A program made the translations under genes and the position numbers. A DNA stretch of 64,000 nt from Nitrososphaerota archaeon (lineage in GTDB: Archaea; Thermoproteota; Nitrososphaeria; Nitrososphaerales; Gagatemarchaeaceae). Position 1 is the first letter of the stretch; every line of letters starts with the position of its first letter. Under the pieces are notes generated by a model that did no database searches, was not told the DNA's origin, and worked only from the letters and a program-made list of their open reading frames with translations. Location: contig JAFLYY010000001.1 in NCBI GenBank assembly GCA_029785825.1, positions 496,001 to 560,000 on the forward strand, given 5' to 3'. Shown here one piece after another: positions 43,686-51,397 of the stretch.

Positions 43686-43870
43686 TGTGCTCGCACAACT
43701 GCAGGCGGCACTATTTTGTGGTGGACCCCTGGTTCACGGGGAGGTGCAAGTGCGGATGCTACATCACCAAACGCAACCTGCTCACGATGCTCAGTAACAT
43801 GATCGCTGGCAGGTCGCGCGCGAGGTCTGTCCTCTGCACCAACGGCGTGCAGATATGGGCGCGGAGATAA
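43685..43870 (+). CDS. Small Cys-rich protein, probable zinc-binding (61 aa)
   Basis: Starts at ATG 43685 inside the stop of the previous gene. The N-terminus has Cys and His in a compact arrangement (MCSHNCRRHYFVVDPWFTGRCKCGC), typical of zinc-binding fingers; the rest is basic. Probably a nucleic-acid- or protein-binding accessory. Confidence 0.55.
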   Translation: MCSHNCRRHYFVVDPWFTGRCKCGCYITKRNLLTMLSNMIAGRSRARSVLCTNGVQIWARR

Positions 43871-43874
43871 ACCC

Positions 43875-43994
43875 GTGTTCGTTTGCCCGAAGTGCGGATG
43901 TGTCACGGACGCCGCCGAGGAGTTCGATGAACACATGAAGGTCTCGCACAGCTCGCCTCTCAGGAGGCTGGCCAAGAAGGTCTTCAGGCTCTAG
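43875..43994 (+). CDS. C2H2-type zinc finger protein (39 aa)
   Basis: From GTG 43875 to TAG 43994. A single finger, VFVCPKCG ... FDEHMKVSH, has the C-x2-C-x12-H-x4-H spacing usual for archaeal virus and plasmid C2H2 proteins. A basic tail (RRLAKKVFRL) follows. It starts 4 bp after the previous stop. Confidence 0.65.
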   Translation: MFVCPKCGCVTDAAEEFDEHMKVSHSSPLRRLAKKVFRL

Positions 43995-43997
43995 CCT

Positions 43998-44132
43998 TCA
44001 GTCGCAGTTCTCGCACCTAATCGAGGGGTGGACCCCCTTCGGCCTCCTCAGGAAGTGTGAAATCTCCAGCCCGTCGTGGATGACGTAGTACTCGTACTTG
44101 TCGTCCTCTCCTGCTTCTTTTGGCTCACTCAT
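43998..44132 (-). CDS. Small acidic protein ending in a Cys pair (44 aa)
   Basis: ATG 44132 to TGA 43998. Acidic N-terminus (MSEPKEAGEDDKYEYY) and a C-terminal CENCD. Its ATG overlaps the last codons of the upstream HTH-like gene. No family recognised. Confidence 0.5.
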   Translation of the reverse strand: MSEPKEAGEDDKYEYYVIHDGLEISHFLRRPKGVHPSIRCENCD

Positions 44133-44271
44133 TAGGGAACCCCTCTTGGGCTGCAGGGAGATAATCACCAACCAGTTCTCGAAGCGCCTTGACGTACTTT
44201 CTCACAAGGCCCGGGTTGATTCCTGCAATGTCGGCAAGATACTTCATCGTCACTGCCTTTTGGCTGCGCAT
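44125..44271 (-). CDS. Small helix-turn-helix protein (48 aa)
   Basis: ATG 44271 (MRSQKAVTMKYLADIAGINPGLVRKYVKAL). The segment from MKYLADIAGIN to YVKALREL is a compact HTH with the expected hydrophobic and Gly positions. It is the first gene of a two-gene unit with the 44-residue protein. Confidence 0.6.
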   Translation of the reverse strand: MRSQKAVTMKYLADIAGINPGLVRKYVKALRELVGDYLPAAQEGFPNE

Positions 44272-44404
44272 GAAACCAAAGTTTCCGTTTCTGGTCTATA
44301 AGGCAGGACACGTTTCGAACCGAGTTTCTGAGCGGGAGGCTTTCGCGAAAGTGAGCAGAGACCCTTGAACGCTTATTAGGCGAGCCGCCCGCAAACAGAC
44401 TGCC

Positions 44405-44593
44405 TTGACTGAAGGCAAACAGCGGACTCCAAACGACCAGAAATCAGACAGATGGAACGACACCTCAGCAGAGTACAAAGCCGCCATGGATCACAAAGCG
44501 CAAATCCACGACCCCAATTCACAGGCGCATCAGGCGATGCTCGACAACAGGAGCAGACAGATTGCGGCGAACAAGGCGAAGGGAAGGAAATGA
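44405..44593 (+). CDS. Small polar protein (62 aa)
   Basis: TTG 44405. Entirely hydrophilic, rich in Asn, Gln, Lys, Asp and Ala (MTEGKQRTPNDQKSDRW, then QIAANKAKGRK). Probably a small disordered or helical protein; family unknown. Its stop overlaps the ATG of the next gene (ATGA). Confidence 0.5.
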   Translation: MTEGKQRTPNDQKSDRWNDTSAEYKAAMDHKAQIHDPNSQAHQAMLDNRSRQIAANKAKGRK

Positions 44594-44700
44594 GCAGCCA
44601 CAAGGATGACGACCCGGATAAAACAAAAGAGGAATACGACGCAGACAACCACGCGGACCAAGAGAACCCCAACAACGATGAATACGCAAAGGACGACTAG
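44590..44700 (+). CDS. Small acidic protein (36 aa)
   Basis: ATG 44590 to TAG 44700, overlapping the preceding stop. Composition is almost only Asp, Glu, Lys, Asn (MSSHKDDDPDKTKEEYD). Coding status is supported by the tight overlap; function unknown. Confidence 0.45.
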   Translation: MSSHKDDDPDKTKEEYDADNHADQENPNNDEYAKDD

Positions 44701-44740
44701 TTCCAGATATCAATAGCATTTGGCATAATACAGACAAGAG

Positions 44741-44758
44741 GGGGAGCGAAAGCTCCCC
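44741..44758. terminator. Convergent hairpin, GGGGAGC-GAAA-GCTCCCC
   Basis: Perfect 7-bp stem with a GAAA tetraloop, followed on the plus strand by a pyrimidine/T tract. It lies between the ends of two converging gene sets (plus-strand gene to 44700, minus-strand gene from 44769), where a bidirectional transcription stop is expected. Confidence 0.65.
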
Positions 44759-44768
44759 TCCCTATATT

Positions 44769-45236
44769 TTACTTCGAAGATGCTCGTCTTGCGATGGTAT
44801 CTAGAGTCCTTCTGTTCTCTATCGCATTCTCTATTATCTCATCCATCTGATTTCTATCGGCTTTTAGAAGCCTCCACTTTGATATCCCGAGCTCTCTTTG
44901 AGCCGCAGATGCCAGCGCCTCTCGGCCAAGCTGTCCACGCAATATGGGGTCCATCAATTGGGACAGACTAACATTCCCAATCTGGCTGTTTGGACTTCGG
45001 GAAGCCTTGCGTGCGGTGTCGAGCATATCCGCTAACTTATCCAAGGTTAGCCCGCTGTAGGGTCTCAGCGTTCTGATGAGAAAGTCCAATTGCCTCAATT
45101 CGTCGGCAGAATTCGGAGACATGGCTTTCAAGAACTGCCTTGCTGCTCCTAGTGTCTTTAGCAGACGAGCAACTCTGACCGGTGGTTCAGGCGAGACCGA
45201 ACCCGAGGATGCGCCATCCCTACTGTCTGGGCTCAA
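44769..45236 (-). CDS. ParA partner-like protein (155 aa)
   Basis: Translationally coupled to the ParA gene (4-bp overlap). Helical throughout; the C-terminus GISKWRLLKADRNQMDEII looks like a DNA-binding helix pair. Gene order ParA then a small helical protein is the classical partition cassette, so it may be the centromere-binding partner, but it has no ParB fold I recognise. Confidence 0.6.
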   Translation of the reverse strand: MSPDSRDGASSGSVSPEPPVRVARLLKTLGAARQFLKAMSPNSADELRQLDFLIRTLRPYSGLTLDKLADMLDTARKASRSPNSQIGNVSLSQLMDPILRGQLGREALASAAQRELGISKWRLLKADRNQMDEIIENAIENRRTLDTIARRASSK

Positions 45237-46183
45237 ATGGCATCGACTCTCCTCTTGATCTCTGCCGTAACTTCAGAGAATACCCTCGGAAACCCCTGCC
45301 CTCCAATGTTTTGTTCCCGAGGGTAGTGATAGACAGGGAATCCCCTCGTAAGAGACTCGCTCACTCCCACCCCGTCTTTGATGAGAGGTTCGATAATCTC
45401 ATTCCCTGGGTATTGTCCCCTCAAGGCTGCAAGATTCTCCGTGGCGTCGTTGGTCCAGCCGCTCGCCCCACGGGAGGTCTGGATTCTGGTGATGACGATT
45501 CCAATGAATGCACGTGTTGGAACGTATGTTGAGACAAGCTTGTAACCTTTGGTCCTTAACAGACCAGAGTAGTCCCTAAGTTGATCCTCAATCTTGCTCA
45601 TCATCTGATTCGTTAGATGCGGTGTGCCCCTTACCGAAACCGCATCGGGTATTGTTGGGACCAAGTAGCCATGGGAGGCCGCCAAGGCATTCTGCGTTAC
45701 TATCTTTGTGGCCGGAGGGCAGTCAAAAATTATGTATTCGTAATCACGGTGGATTCCGTTCGTCTCAAGCCACTCGCAGATTAGCGTCCTCCGCCGCCAG
45801 TCCGACTCGACAGCGTTACCCACAGTAGTTCCACTGAGATCAATTTCCGTCTCATCGAGTGCCAGTTCGGATGGCACTATGTCCAATGTGGGGTATAGCC
45901 TCTCTAGACCTGGATGGGGTTTGTGAATGATTTCACGCCCAGGCATCGGCTGCCCTGATTTCGTCATGTGAGTGAATACTCTGTTGATGGTCTTGTGTTG
46001 TTCGACAGCTTCATCCCATTTTCGCCTTCTCATGCATACGATGGAAAGGCTGCTTTGATGATCCACATCGCAAAGGAGCACACGAGAGCCGTCTGTCTTA
46101 GAGAGCTTACAAGCTACATTGAAGGCTAGAGTTGTCTTCCCCACGCCTCCTTTGAAATTGATTATGCTGAACCTCTTGACCAT
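45233..46183 (-). CDS. parA: ParA/Soj-family ATPase
   Basis: I start at ATG 46183 (MVKRFSIINFKGG), supported by a TTAAAT element 24-30 bp upstream; TTG 46192 would add three residues. The deviant Walker A KGGVGKTT lies near residue 11, a DVDHQSS A' motif near 40, and Walker B YIIFDCPPA near 140. ParA ATPases segregate plasmids or position complexes. In an integrated element this suggests a plasmid stage or stable maintenance. Starts 50 bp from the right terminal repeat. Confidence 0.9.
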   Translation of the reverse strand: MVKRFSIINFKGGVGKTTLAFNVACKLSKTDGSRVLLCDVDHQSSLSIVCMRRRKWDEAVEQHKTINRVFTHMTKSGQPMPGREIIHKPHPGLERLYPTLDIVPSELALDETEIDLSGTTVGNAVESDWRRRTLICEWLETNGIHRDYEYIIFDCPPATKIVTQNALAASHGYLVPTIPDAVSVRGTPHLTNQMMSKIEDQLRDYSGLLRTKGYKLVSTYVPTRAFIGIVITRIQTSRGASGWTNDATENLAALRGQYPGNEIIEPLIKDGVGVSESLTRGFPVYHYPREQNIGGQGFPRVFSEVTAEIKRRVDAI

Positions 46184-46235
46184 GTCTTCCAAAAATCGTC
46201 CTGTTCGATTTAAGCGTAAGGGACAAGGGGTGACC

Positions 46236-46365
46236 TCTCTTCATACACACTCACGCGCCCTCCCGGGCTCTCTCAGGCGGTCTCTCTCGGTCTCTCGCGC
46301 GGGCACACACACGCACACGGGCAGGCGCAGGCAGGAACAGGAACAGGCACAAACGAGAGAGAGAG
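46236..46365 (-). repeat. Right terminal inverted repeat (~130 bp)
   Basis: Reverse complement of the left repeat (36353-36484) over its whole length with few differences. Its outer end (CGAGAGAGAGAG) abuts the right target duplication and the 3' end of tRNA-Leu. Confidence 0.92.
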
Positions 46366-46381
46366 AGAAGAAGCGAGTGCG
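46366..46381 (+). repeat. Target site duplication, right copy (tRNA 3' end)
   Basis: Same AGAAGAAGCGAGTGCG as 36337-36352. Bases 46378-46381 are the last four of the tRNA-Leu gene on the minus strand, so insertion left the tRNA gene complete. Confidence 0.85.
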
Positions 46382-46462
46382 GGGGGTGGGATTCGAACCC
46401 ACGAACCCCTAAGGGACGAGGTCCTAAGCCTCGCGCCGTTGACCAGGCTGGGCGACCCCCGC
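46378..46462 (-). tRNA. tRNA-Leu (anticodon UAG)
   Basis: Read on the minus strand: acceptor GCGGGGG pairs with CCCCCGC, discriminator A. The D-arm, anticodon stem GAGG/CCTC with loop CTTAGGA (anticodon TAG), long variable arm and T-arm GTGGG-TTCGAAT-CCCAC are all present. The long variable arm fits class II tRNA-Leu. No encoded CCA. It is the integration target of the casposon-like element. Confidence 0.95.
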
Positions 46463-46488
46463 GGTGACAAGCCGGCCTGACCCTGAAA

Positions 46489-47115
46489 CTATAACGCTTT
46501 GGCCGGAGTGTCGGCAGGCTGGAGTTCATCAGGGATTTTCACCCCTGCTCTTCTGAGGATCCCCTCCCAGTCCACCTTGAACAGGACCGCTCCGATGAGG
46601 ATGAAGACGACCGCGAGGGCCGCCGTGACCCACAGCTGGTTGGCTCCGAGGACCTCTGACACCCCTCTCAGGACGGTGAACTCCAGGCCGATCTCGGCCG
46701 CGCTCTTGAGGAGCTTCGCGCCCAATGTGACAGTCGACATCAGGCCGAGCGACGTGGACGTCGCCCCTGCTCCGACGAACATGTAGTCGTCAAACGGAAA
46801 GACCGGAACGAAAGCGGCCACGAAGAGGACCGCATACAGCCCCCAGTTCGACGTGTATCTTGCGAACAGCCGCACGTTCTTGTTCCTGACGATGTACTTC
46901 TTGAGCCCGAAGGCGCCGAAATAGATGACCAGCTTGGCGGCTGTCGCCCCCACAGCAGACGCCACCACCACGACCAAGAAGGCGGTCGGGGAAAAGCCGA
47001 TGAGTATCAGTTGAAGCGTTGCGATCAGGGTGTATGACCCGCCCACGAAAGGGGAGACGTTAGCAAGGAACGAAATGACCAGTATGAAGACGGCGGCCCA
47101 AATCAGGGGGTCCAA
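46489..47115 (-). CDS. Multi-helix membrane protein, possibly VTT/DedA-like (208 aa)
   Basis: Five or six membrane helices. The first half (NVSPFVGGSYTLIATLQLILIGFSP, VVASAVGATAAKLVIYFGAFGLKK) has the glycine-rich helix-loop pattern of SNARE-associated/VTT proteins, but the match is loose. A GGATAAATACG element ~30 bp upstream of ATG 47115 is a TATA box candidate. It lies just beyond tRNA-Leu. Confidence 0.65.
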   Translation of the reverse strand: MDPLIWAAVFILVISFLANVSPFVGGSYTLIATLQLILIGFSPTAFLVVVVASAVGATAAKLVIYFGAFGLKKYIVRNKNVRLFARYTSNWGLYAVLFVAAFVPVFPFDDYMFVGAGATSTSLGLMSTVTLGAKLLKSAAEIGLEFTVLRGVSEVLGANQLWVTAALAVVFILIGAVLFKVDWEGILRRAGVKIPDELQPADTPAKAL

Positions 47116-47228
47116 CGGTCCGGGGACCGGTCCTTCGTATTTATCCCTCGTCGAGGGCAGGCGTCAAGCGGGCTCCAGTAACGTATATATCGCGACCGGA
47201 GAGGCCGCGGCCAAGGTTCTGACCCTCT

Positions 47229-47519
47229 ATGACGCGCATGCTAGCTTTCGTGGACATCTTCGTCGACTCCCCTGCCATGGACGACGTGGTCCAGGCTCTG
47301 TCTAAAATCCCCAACGTGGAAGAGCTCTATGAGGTCACCGGAGAGTTCGACATAGTGACCCTGGTGTCCGCGGGGGACATCGAAGAGTTCCGGGACATAC
47401 TGAAGAACAGGATTCTCAAGATCCGGGGGGTAAAGAGCACCGTGAGCGCCATCGTGCTCTACACCCACAAAGGGCCGAGATTCAACGGGGACTCCAAACC
47501 CAAGGCGTCAGGGCGCTAG
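47229..47519 (+). CDS. Stand-alone Lrp/AsnC ligand-binding (RAM) domain protein
   Basis: 96 residues covering only the RAM alpha/beta domain: AFVDIFVDSPAMDDVVQAL, VEELYEVTGEFDIVTLV, then ILKIRGVKSTVSAIVL. No HTH is present. Such small proteins bind amino acids or small ligands as oligomers. It precedes the Kdp genes by ~60 bp in the same direction, which is suggestive but not proof of a role in Kdp control. Confidence 0.85.
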   Translation: MTRMLAFVDIFVDSPAMDDVVQALSKIPNVEELYEVTGEFDIVTLVSAGDIEEFRDILKNRILKIRGVKSTVSAIVLYTHKGPRFNGDSKPKASGR

Positions 47520-47576
47520 GCGCCCGGCGAAAGATTCTCATCAGAGGCACCGGAGCCGCGATGGAACCTGAGATAG

Positions 47577-49244
47577 TTGATAGACGCGCTACAGGCGTTC
47601 GTGGTTGTCGCCGTCCTGGGCGTCGCCCTCGGGTCGGGGTGGGCGCTTGCGCCCTACGTGGTCAGGGTCCTCACAGGGGCACCCACCTTCCTTGACAGGT
47701 TCCTTGGCCCGCTCGAAAAAAGGCTCTACAGACTGATCGGGACGGACCCGTCGTCCGGCATGGGGTGGAAGCAGTACTTCTTCGCGGCTCTCCTTCTCAA
47801 CATAGCCCAGATGGCCATAGCATTCCTCGTCCTGGTGGGCCAGGGAGCCCTCCCCCTCAACCCTCAGGGGTTCCCGGGGATGAACTGGGACCTCGCCCTC
47901 AACACCGTCGTCTCCTTCGCCTCCAACACCAACCTCCAGCACTACGCGGGGGAGAGCACGCTCTCATACTTCTCCCAGATGGGGGCGATCCAGTTCCTGC
48001 AGTTCACCTCTGCCGCGACCGGGGTCTGCGTGATGGCGGCCATGGTGAGAGGGTTCAAGCGGGGGTCAGCCGACATGGGGAACTTCTACGTCGACTTCGT
48101 GCGCGTCATCTCTAGGATCCTCCTTCCTCTCTGCTTGGTCGCTGCCGTGGTCCTGGTCGCCCTCGGCGTCCCGCAGACCCTGGGCGGGTACATCACAGTG
48201 AAGACGGTGGAAGGGGCTACCCAGAGGCTCCTGGTCGGCCCCGTGGCCTCCCTGGTGTCGATCATGCAGATAGGGACCAACGGCGGCGGCTACTTCGGGG
48301 CGAACTCGGCCTATCCGTTCCAGAACCCGACCCCTGCGACAGACGTCCTCCAGATCTACCTGATGCTCCTCTTGCCGACGACCCTCGTCTTCGCCTTCGG
48401 GGAACTGGTCGGGAAGAAAAGGGAGACCCTCCCCATCCTCATCGCGTCCTACGGCCTGCTCGCCATCGACCTGGTTATCGCATTCGTCCCCAATGTGGCG
48501 GCCGTCGGCCCTGGGATCGAGACCAGGTTCGGGGCCTTCTTCTCCACCTTCTGGACGGTCGTCACGACCGCCGTCACGACGGGGTCAGTGAACTCTTCTC
48601 TCGCGGGAAACAACCCCCTGGCGATCCTGTCGGCCTTCATGGGGATGGTGATCCAGGCGACCCCCGGGGGAGAGGGGATCGGGGTCATGTACCTGATAAT
48701 GTACGTGGTCATCACGGTCTTCGTCGTCGGTCTGATGACCGGCAGGACCCCCGAGTACCTCGGGGCGAAGATCGCCGCCCGGGACGTGAAGCTTGTCATG
48801 GTCGCTTTCTTCATCCATCCGGTGATCATACTCGTCCCGACCGTGCTGGCCTACGCCACGAAGGCCGTGAACGCCATCCCGGGGTTCTCGTCGCTCCCGG
48901 CGTCGGTCGGGTTCACCCAGATCCTCTACGAGTTCACATCATCGGCTGCCAACAACGGGTCTGACTTCTTGGGGGCCGCGGCCAACACCCCCTTCTTCAA
49001 CGTCGCCACGGCGGTGGTCATCTTCGTGGGACGGTTCGCTCCAATCATGGTCCTCCTTGCGCTCTCGGGCTCGATGATAGGGAGGAAGAGGTCTGAATCC
49101 CAGACCCTCCGCACGGACAGCGGGTCGTTCTCCTTGGTGCTGATAGGGAGCATCCTCCTGCTCGCGGTCTTGACCTTCCTCCCCTTCCTGATGCTGGGGC
49201 CCATCCTGACCTACTTCCAAGGCCTGGTGAATTTCCTTGGCTAG
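47577..49244 (+). CDS. kdpA: Potassium-transporting ATPase subunit A
   Basis: 555 residues, the usual length. Ten membrane helices and four selectivity-filter-like segments: NTNLQHY, GTNGGGYFGANSA, TTAVTTGSVNSS and a fourth ANNGSDF. KdpA carries the K+ pore of the high-affinity Kdp pump. TTG 47577 is used as start. kdpB overlaps its end by 8 bp. Confidence 0.96.
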   Translation: MIDALQAFVVVAVLGVALGSGWALAPYVVRVLTGAPTFLDRFLGPLEKRLYRLIGTDPSSGMGWKQYFFAALLLNIAQMAIAFLVLVGQGALPLNPQGFPGMNWDLALNTVVSFASNTNLQHYAGESTLSYFSQMGAIQFLQFTSAATGVCVMAAMVRGFKRGSADMGNFYVDFVRVISRILLPLCLVAAVVLVALGVPQTLGGYITVKTVEGATQRLLVGPVASLVSIMQIGTNGGGYFGANSAYPFQNPTPATDVLQIYLMLLLPTTLVFAFGELVGKKRETLPILIASYGLLAIDLVIAFVPNVAAVGPGIETRFGAFFSTFWTVVTTAVTTGSVNSSLAGNNPLAILSAFMGMVIQATPGGEGIGVMYLIMYVVITVFVVGLMTGRTPEYLGAKIAARDVKLVMVAFFIHPVIILVPTVLAYATKAVNAIPGFSSLPASVGFTQILYEFTSSAANNGSDFLGAAANTPFFNVATAVVIFVGRFAPIMVLLALSGSMIGRKRSESQTLRTDSGSFSLVLIGSILLLAVLTFLPFLMLGPILTYFQGLVNFLG

Positions 49245-51396
49245 TCGCGTCCCCAGGCTCGACAGGGTCCTCGGAAGGGTCAAGCTCCCGAGGCGGCCGT
49301 CGGCCCTCACAGCGAAGACCCTCTCGGACTCCGTAGTGAGGCTCAGCCCCGTCGCACTGCTCGGCAATCCGGTCATGTTCGTCGTAGAGCTGACCTTCTT
49401 CGTGGTCACGGCGATGGCCGTGGACCCCTACGCGTTCATCCCCGTCGCCAGCCCCGCCGAGCGGGTCTTCTACGTCCAGGTGGCGGCGATCCTGCTGGTC
49501 ACGGTCTGGTTCAGCACCCTCTCAGACTCGCTGGCGGAACAGCAGGCGAAGAACACGGCCAGCAGCCTGAAGCGGCTGGAGACCGAGGTCCCCGTCAAGA
49601 AGGTGGTGACGGAAGGGTGGGAGAGGAAGGTGGTCCCTGCTACCTCCAGAACCCTGCTGAAAGGAGACCTCGTAAGGCTCGACAAGGGAGACGTGGTCCC
49701 TACGGACGGCGAGGTCCTCGAAGGGATCGCGATGGTGGACGAGTCGCTGGTGACCGGGGAGTCCGCCCCTGTCCGCAAGTCCCCCGGGGACAGCCTGATC
49801 GGCGGATCCACCGTCGTGAGCGACACTATGACCGCGAGGATAACCGCGAACCCGGGCGAGAGCTATCTTGACCAGATGGTGCACCTGGTCGAGTCGTCCA
49901 AACGCCCCAAGACCCCGAACGAGGCCGCCATCACCATGGTCCTATTCGGGCTCACGGCCATCTTCACGATAATCATCCTCTCGATGCTGGGGCTCTCGGT
50001 GGAGCTGGGGCTGAACACAGACCTCTCCGTCCTGATAGCCCTGTACGTCTGTCTGCTGCCGACCACCATAGGGGCCCTCCTTCCTGCCATCGGGCTCTCG
50101 GGGATAACCCGCCTTTACGAGCGGAAGGTGGTGGCGAAGTCGGGGAAGGCGATAGAGACGGCAGGAGACACGGACGTAATCCTCTTGGACAAGACAGGGA
50201 CGATAACGGTGGGGAACAGGCACGTCGTGGAGATCATCCCCTTGGGCGGGCACACCGAAAGGGAAGTGGGCGAGGCGGCCTTCCTCTCTTCCTGGTTCGA
50301 CGACACGCCTGAGGGGCGGAGCGTCATCAGCGTAGCATACGAAAGGGGGTATGTCCCGCGGGAACTCAACGCCCTCGCCCTTTCGGAGGTCTACGACTTC
50401 TCCGCCAACACGCGAACGAGCGGGGTCAAGATACACTTCGGCTCCAGCTTCGTCCTGCCGAAGGGGAGCATGCAGAGGGTGCGCAGGAAGTTCTTCGTGG
50501 AAGACGCCAGCGACCGCGGGATGCACCTCTCGGGCGAGGAGAGCGAGATCGTCAAGGGGGCGCCAGACTCGTTCACGAAGGTCGGGTTCAGCATCCCAGA
50601 GGAGTTCCCCGGCCTCGTCGAGAAGATCTCCTCTGCCGGGGACACCCCCATGGCAGTGGCCAGAGACCACCAGGTGATCGGGCTCATCAGGCTCAAGGAC
50701 GTGCTGAAGGAGGGGACAAAGGAGAAGATAGACGCGGTCAAGGCGATGGGGATCAGGCCGGTCATGATCACGGGGGACCAGCCGCTCACGGCGAAGAGCA
50801 TCGCGTCCGAGGTGGGCATTGATGAGTTCATACCGCAAGCCAAGCCGGAAGACAAGTTCAACATCGTAAAGAAAGAACAGGCGCAGACCCGGGTGGTCTC
50901 CATGATCGGCGACGGGACCAACGACGCCCCGGCACTGGCAGCCGCGGACGTCGGGCTCGCGATGAATTCGGGGACGGAAGCGGCCAAGGAGGCGGCGAAC
51001 ATGGTCGACCTGGAGTCCAACCCTGCCAAGATCATAGACGTGGTGCTGCTGGGGAAGCAGCTGCTCATGACGAGAGGCGCCGTCACGGCTTTCAGCATCT
51101 CCAACGACGTCGCGAAGTACTTCGCGATCCTCCCTGTGATGTTCGCCGCCACCCTCCCTGCCCTGCATTCTCTCAACATTCTCGGGCTAGGCGTGCACAC
51201 CGCCGTCCTCTCCGCCCTGATCTTCAACGCCATCATCATCCCGATGCTCATCCCATTGGCGATGCGTGGGGTCGCGTTCAGACCGTCTGACACCATGACC
51301 ATCTTCCTGAGGAACGTGCTCATCTACGGTGTCGGGGGGGTGGTAGTCCCGTTCCTGGGAATCAAGCTGATCGACGTCCTTCTGGGGGCCCTCTAG
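49237..51396 (+). CDS. kdpB: Potassium-transporting ATPase subunit B (P-type ATPase)
   Basis: 719 residues, slightly longer than the ~680 typical. P-type motifs: TGES (VTGESAPV), phosphorylation motif DKTGTIT, MITGDQP, and hinge MIGDGTNDAPALA. The catalytic subunit that hydrolyses ATP to energise K+ uptake by KdpA. The extra length is mainly N-terminal. Overlaps kdpA by 8 bp, and kdpC starts 2 bp after. Confidence 0.96.
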   Translation: MASRVPRLDRVLGRVKLPRRPSALTAKTLSDSVVRLSPVALLGNPVMFVVELTFFVVTAMAVDPYAFIPVASPAERVFYVQVAAILLVTVWFSTLSDSLAEQQAKNTASSLKRLETEVPVKKVVTEGWERKVVPATSRTLLKGDLVRLDKGDVVPTDGEVLEGIAMVDESLVTGESAPVRKSPGDSLIGGSTVVSDTMTARITANPGESYLDQMVHLVESSKRPKTPNEAAITMVLFGLTAIFTIIILSMLGLSVELGLNTDLSVLIALYVCLLPTTIGALLPAIGLSGITRLYERKVVAKSGKAIETAGDTDVILLDKTGTITVGNRHVVEIIPLGGHTEREVGEAAFLSSWFDDTPEGRSVISVAYERGYVPRELNALALSEVYDFSANTRTSGVKIHFGSSFVLPKGSMQRVRRKFFVEDASDRGMHLSGEESEIVKGAPDSFTKVGFSIPEEFPGLVEKISSAGDTPMAVARDHQVIGLIRLKDVLKEGTKEKIDAVKAMGIRPVMITGDQPLTAKSIASEVGIDEFIPQAKPEDKFNIVKKEQAQTRVVSMIGDGTNDAPALAAADVGLAMNSGTEAAKEAANMVDLESNPAKIIDVVLLGKQLLMTRGAVTAFSISNDVAKYFAILPVMFAATLPALHSLNILGLGVHTAVLSALIFNAIIIPMLIPLAMRGVAFRPSDTMTIFLRNVLIYGVGGVVVPFLGIKLIDVLLGAL

Positions 51397-51397
51397 G

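Larger units (their letters stand above)
36353..46365. mobile_element. Casposon-like integrated element, 10.0 kb, in tRNA-Leu
   Basis: Bounded by ~130-bp terminal inverted repeats and a 16-bp direct duplication whose right copy contains the last four bases of tRNA-Leu(UAG). It encodes a Cas1 with a C-terminal HTH extension, i.e. a casposase-like integrase, but no cas2, CRISPR array or effector. Unlike described casposons it has no visible PolB. Cargo: AbrB regulator, C5-methyltransferase, PD-(D/E)XK nuclease, Vsr, EVE protein, small zinc/HTH proteins, and a ParA pair. The left half is visibly richer in A+T than the host. The cas1 frame has one amber stop, so current mobility is uncertain. Confidence 0.85.

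Noticed and set aside
36353-46365. Family-B DNA polymerase in the element
   Set aside because: No frame longer than 451 residues exists and none shows PolB catalytic motifs.
49942-51168. Long minus-strand frame over kdpB
   Set aside because: It is the mirror of a G+C-rich coding gene; kdpB motifs on the plus strand are unambiguous.
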